Shown here in pieces: positions 3,569-6,389 of a DNA stretch of 6,389 nucleotides. The notes under the pieces were generated by a model, which was given only the letters and a program-made list of their open reading frames with translations, made no database searches and was not told the origin of the DNA. The position numbers and the translations under genes are program-made. The DNA is from a bacterium (GTDB lineage: Bacteria; Patescibacteriota; Microgenomatia; UBA1400; RBG-16-45-19). Every line of letters starts with the position of its first letter. Position 1 is the first letter of the stretch. The stretch spans positions 1 to 6,389 of the forward strand of contig QKAA01000051.1 of the NCBI GenBank assembly GCA_003247275.1, given 5' to 3'.

Positions 3569-6145
3569 ATGTCTGAAATGCAGTCACCTTTATCTGAATT
3601 CGCAGAACAGGTTGTTCCAACTTTTCAAACTTCCGAACATGAGGTTCATTCTGATGTTTGGCGTAATTTTGCTGAGGATTTTGGTTTACTAGATGAAAAT
3701 GGTCAACAAAAAGTGGAGGCTCTAAAAAAATTGCAAGATCATGGTTTTATATTTGTGGAGCAGAGGTCGTGGGCAAAAAAGGACATGCCTGGAGAGGTTG
3801 TAAATCATCAATTAATCTTGGCCTGCAATTTGGATAAATTTAGGTCAACCGAAGATTATGATTGGCGTTCATTACGGCGAGGTTTGGGAGATATCGCAAT
3901 TGCGGAAAAACATGCTTACCGCGCGAAGACTACTGGATGGAGGCCAAGGTACAAAACTCTTTCACAAATATTTATTGATGTGTTCGATGATGTACCAGTT
4001 GTTGATGCACAAGACTTAGGCGCTGAAAAGGAAATTCAACCCACATCATTATTTATCATTCCAGAGAATGATGAGTGGAAGATTGATGAGGTTAGAGGAG
4101 CTCAAGGCTTAATAGGCTTGTGGGAGATTCCGAGCAGTAGAAATAGCTTGAATGGGGTATATACAAGAGAAAAAGGCTGGGAATCGAACTTGACGTTTGA
4201 AAGCTATGCAGCAATGACATCATTATTTCATCCTCGATATGGAGATGCGGCGCGTGATGCAGATGGAACGGTAATGGTTACGAACCCGGACGGAACTAGA
4301 GGTCCTTTAACTCATCATCTTTTTGTTGATTGGAATGCTGGTGGACATCGGGGTAGGTTAGCAAATTCTCCTGGCCTATATTTGAGTCAAGTTTGTCCAC
4401 AAGCTTATGGTCCTGACGGATTGAATAGAGAAGATTTTCGAATCATACAAGGCATAGGGGCAGCTGATGTATTGAGAATAGAACGACGTAGAGCTCGTGG
4501 ACGTAATGGAACACTTAGTTTAAATGGTGGAACAATAACTTTGGGTTCAGAATATCAGGGAGCAGAGGTAATGATTTTGGAACAAAATAAATGGGCTGCA
4601 ATTGTGCGTGGGGATGAGCATGGAAAAACAACGGTAGTTGGGGTATTAGCAATCGACTCGGTTCAATTTCGGGATATGGGTGAATATAAACATGCCAATA
4701 TTTCAGATAGAACAGTTATTTCACCTGATGAATTTGTAGCGAAATTCGATAACGGAAAGGCTTTTAGAACATTGATTGAGCAACCTGAAGCATTTGCTGC
4801 TTTTTCTCGACATCTTGAGCAAGTTGGAGTGTCGATGGTTAATTTTCCTCTTACAGAGCAGTTACTTTTGGCTAAAGTTGGGGAAAAATATGGAGATAAT
4901 CCTCAATTTTGGGATTTTGTGAAGCGATATGGAGATTGGGATAGGGGAATTCATGCATTTTTATTAATGAATGAGCAGGTGTTGAGACCAGATGTATTAT
5001 TTCGAGTTCATGAGATGGAGGGATCTGGTTATTTTATAGAAAATGCTGCGCGTTTAATGGAGTTATCTTGTATTATTGAAGAATCTGATGATAAAGGTTC
5101 TTGCAGAATAGCTCAGGCCATTCGAAGTCAGACAGCACTGTTGTTGATGGCAGCTCAGGCTAGTGAAGTGGATCGACCAGGTGTTTCTAATACTGATATT
5201 TTGGGTTTGTTGTGGAACTATCGTCAGTCAGTAGAGCAAGTTTGTACTGAAAGTGATTCTCGATATACTGGCAAAACAACACATTACGAGCAGTTGTTGG
5301 ACTTAGTGAGTCATACGGACAAGGACTCTGTTCGAGAAGTGGGATTGCAAATGTTGGAGCATGTGTGGAATGGACAAATCAAACATCAGCTTACCTCGAG
5401 TTCACGATCAAATGAGCATGTTTTGGAAGTGGTGCGTAATTACTACAGAAATTTTGACCATCTTTTTGCTAATGCCTCTGAGACGACTGGCGATACTGCA
5501 GAGGATTTGGCTTGGTATCGGACGTTTTTCTCGACTAAACAGAATGTGGGCGATTGGCTGGATTTAGCTTGTGGTCCTATTGATCGGGTAACAAACGCAA
5601 AAGGACAAATGATAAAAGCGGCAGGGGGTAATTTGAGAGGATTAGACTTGCTGCCGAGGATCGTGCCTGATCCAAAAGAGAATGTCCATTTTGCTCAGGC
5701 AGACTTGAGACATTTACCTGTTATGAACGAGTCTCAAGATGGAGTGATGGTCGACTGGTCTCCGTTTAATGACTTATTGTTAAGAGATCAGCAGATTGAG
5801 GTGATGGGTGAATCTTCTCGAGTATTGCGGTTTGGTGGGATGATGATTACCGATGTTCCTTGGCTTGAGGGGGGAGAGGGGAGTTGGGAAGAGGCGGCAG
5901 GACAATATCATCTCAGTCACCCAGATGAACCTTATGGCATGATTGAGGAGGCGGTAGATGGCAAGATGAAGAAATTTTATATTTACCCGAGAAATGAATT
6001 AATGTCTTTGTTAATGAGTCGAGGTTTTGGAGAATTTGTTGTTGAAGAATATCGCACTCGTTCTGGTAAGCCTAGACTGAGGATTCAAGCGAAAAAACTA
6101 GGAGAAAGAGTCTCTTCAATTGATATCTCAAACAATGTTGTTTAG
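3569..6145 (+). CDS. Large fusion protein: integrase-like middle, helical region, C-terminal SAM methyltransferase
   Basis: A complete 858-aa cytosolic protein with no signal peptide or membrane segment. The C-terminus (about 655-858) is a class I SAM-dependent methyltransferase, Methyltransf_11-like: LDLACGP (664-670) is the glycine-loop motif I, D693 in GLDLL the ribose-binding acid, D712 in ADLRHLP the adenine-side motif, then VDWSPFND (motif IV position) and VLRFGGMMI. Residues about 248-365 follow the pattern of an rve/Mu-type transposase C-terminal part: HHLFVDWN..HRG...SP..YL, then RRR..GTLSLNGGTITLG..YQGAEVMIL like its small beta-barrel. No DDE catalytic core is visible before it. Residues 1-245 are unrecognised alpha/beta sequence; 400-640 are predicted helical. 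The substrate is unknown. The ATG at 3569 is the first one after an in-frame TAG at 3527 but lacks a Shine-Dalgarno; ATG at 3578 is also possible. The stop overlaps the convergent gene by 4 bp. The methyltransferase call is firm; the integrase resemblance is inference. Confidence 0.85.
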   Translation: MSEMQSPLSEFAEQVVPTFQTSEHEVHSDVWRNFAEDFGLLDENGQQKVEALKKLQDHGFIFVEQRSWAKKDMPGEVVNHQLILACNLDKFRSTEDYDWRSLRRGLGDIAIAEKHAYRAKTTGWRPRYKTLSQIFIDVFDDVPVVDAQDLGAEKEIQPTSLFIIPENDEWKIDEVRGAQGLIGLWEIPSSRNSLNGVYTREKGWESNLTFESYAAMTSLFHPRYGDAARDADGTVMVTNPDGTRGPLTHHLFVDWNAGGHRGRLANSPGLYLSQVCPQAYGPDGLNREDFRIIQGIGAADVLRIERRRARGRNGTLSLNGGTITLGSEYQGAEVMILEQNKWAAIVRGDEHGKTTVVGVLAIDSVQFRDMGEYKHANISDRTVISPDEFVAKFDNGKAFRTLIEQPEAFAAFSRHLEQVGVSMVNFPLTEQLLLAKVGEKYGDNPQFWDFVKRYGDWDRGIHAFLLMNEQVLRPDVLFRVHEMEGSGYFIENAARLMELSCIIEESDDKGSCRIAQAIRSQTALLLMAAQASEVDRPGVSNTDILGLLWNYRQSVEQVCTESDSRYTGKTTHYEQLLDLVSHTDKDSVREVGLQMLEHVWNGQIKHQLTSSSRSNEHVLEVVRNYYRNFDHLFANASETTGDTAEDLAWYRTFFSTKQNVGDWLDLACGPIDRVTNAKGQMIKAAGGNLRGLDLLPRIVPDPKENVHFAQADLRHLPVMNESQDGVMVDWSPFNDLLLRDQQIEVMGESSRVLRFGGMMITDVPWLEGGEGSWEEAAGQYHLSHPDEPYGMIEEAVDGKMKKFYIYPRNELMSLLMSRGFGEFVVEEYRTRSGKPRLRIQAKKLGERVSSIDISNNVV

Positions 6146-6389
6146 GATTCTTTTTTGAATGCAAGCTTGAAGATTGATTTTAGGGAGGTGGCAATGTCTT
6201 GATTTTGGATAAGAATACCGACGAATTCTCCTTTAGCAAAAGACAGCATAGCAACCCTATCTTCAAAGATGTCGATTTCCGCTGGTAGTGGAAAGTTCTG
6301 TTTATCTAGTAAGCGGCTTTTGCGAAGTGATTCTGCATCTTTTTGAGTTATTGCTTTGGCATTGGGAGAATCGGCGATGAATGAATTGG
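6142..6389 (-). CDS. TrmB-like transcriptional regulator, C-terminal 81 residues (runs off right edge)
   Basis: A partial gene with TAA at 6142-6144; its start lies beyond the window. The visible tail includes FPLPAEIDIFEDRVAMLSF, then GEFVGILIQNQDIATSLKSI and FKLAFKKES. This matches the usual end of TrmB-family regulators (Pfam PF01978-type HTH with a sugar-sensing or PLD-like effector domain): an acidic-hydrophobic 'ei.Iy.dkva.ls' strand pair, a 'vGilI.n..ia' strand, and a closing helix 'l.siF.l.w/f'. Here Phe-Lys replaces the common Trp near the end. Family members bind DNA through an N-terminal HTH that is not in view and respond to small ligands. It is convergent with the methyltransferase gene, overlapping it by 4 bp at the stops, so no terminator fits between them. 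Family assignment rests on the C-terminal pattern only. Confidence 0.6.
   Translation of the reverse strand, partial: NSFIADSPNAKAITQKDAESLRKSRLLDKQNFPLPAEIDIFEDRVAMLSFAKGEFVGILIQNQDIATSLKSIFKLAFKKES

Noticed and set aside
3507..3692. Plus-strand open frame overlapping the start of the large gene
   Set aside because: Most of it is an out-of-frame shadow of the 858-aa gene; the non-overlapping part is short and the start lacks a well-placed ribosome site.
1..6389. Alternative genetic code with TGA read as glycine
   Set aside because: The large gene has no internal TGA in 858 codons and all complete genes end in TAA or TAG, so nothing requires recoding; absence of TGA stops in six genes is too few to interpret.

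Overview
The window looks like a piece of a moderately AT-rich bacterial chromosome. The best guess is Candidate Phyla Radiation (Patescibacteria), possibly the Microgenomates side. That guess rests on short exported beta-sandwich proteins with no recognised enzyme domain, a TrmB-type regulator tail, a tiny excisionase-like HTH protein and a very large orphan protein. The standard code fits: the 858-codon gene has no internal TGA, and the six visible stops are TAA or TAG. The taxonomic call is inference; there is no rRNA or marker gene here.

Layout. Positions 1-3114 are all minus strand. From upstream (right) to downstream (left) they hold a 75-aa MerR/excisionase-like DNA-binding protein with a clear intrinsic terminator; a structured leader; a 33-aa single-pass membrane peptide whose stop codon lies inside the Shine-Dalgarno of the next gene; a secreted 240-aa protein (signal peptide, IPT/TIG-like domain, second beta domain, C-terminal LFLPLINK); a long imperfect hairpin; a 326-aa lipoprotein with a Thr/Pro-rich linker and two predicted beta-sandwich domains; and the first 140 codons of an unrecognised soluble protein that runs off the left edge. 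A 454-bp, repeat-containing AT-rich region separates these from a plus-strand 858-aa protein. That protein ends in a class I SAM methyltransferase domain, and its middle resembles the C-terminal part of integrase/Mu-type transposases. Its stop overlaps by 4 bp the stop of a convergent minus-strand gene whose tail resembles the TrmB sugar-sensing regulator family.

How the genes may work together. The left half reads as a small cell-surface module: a membrane peptide translationally coupled to an exported IPT/TIG protein, followed by an anchored lipoprotein. The HTH protein next to it may control its own promoter and perhaps the module. The methyltransferase fusion has no obvious partner here. 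It is the strongest candidate for something undescribed, because an integrase-like middle, a helical region and a methyltransferase in one chain is not an architecture I recognise.
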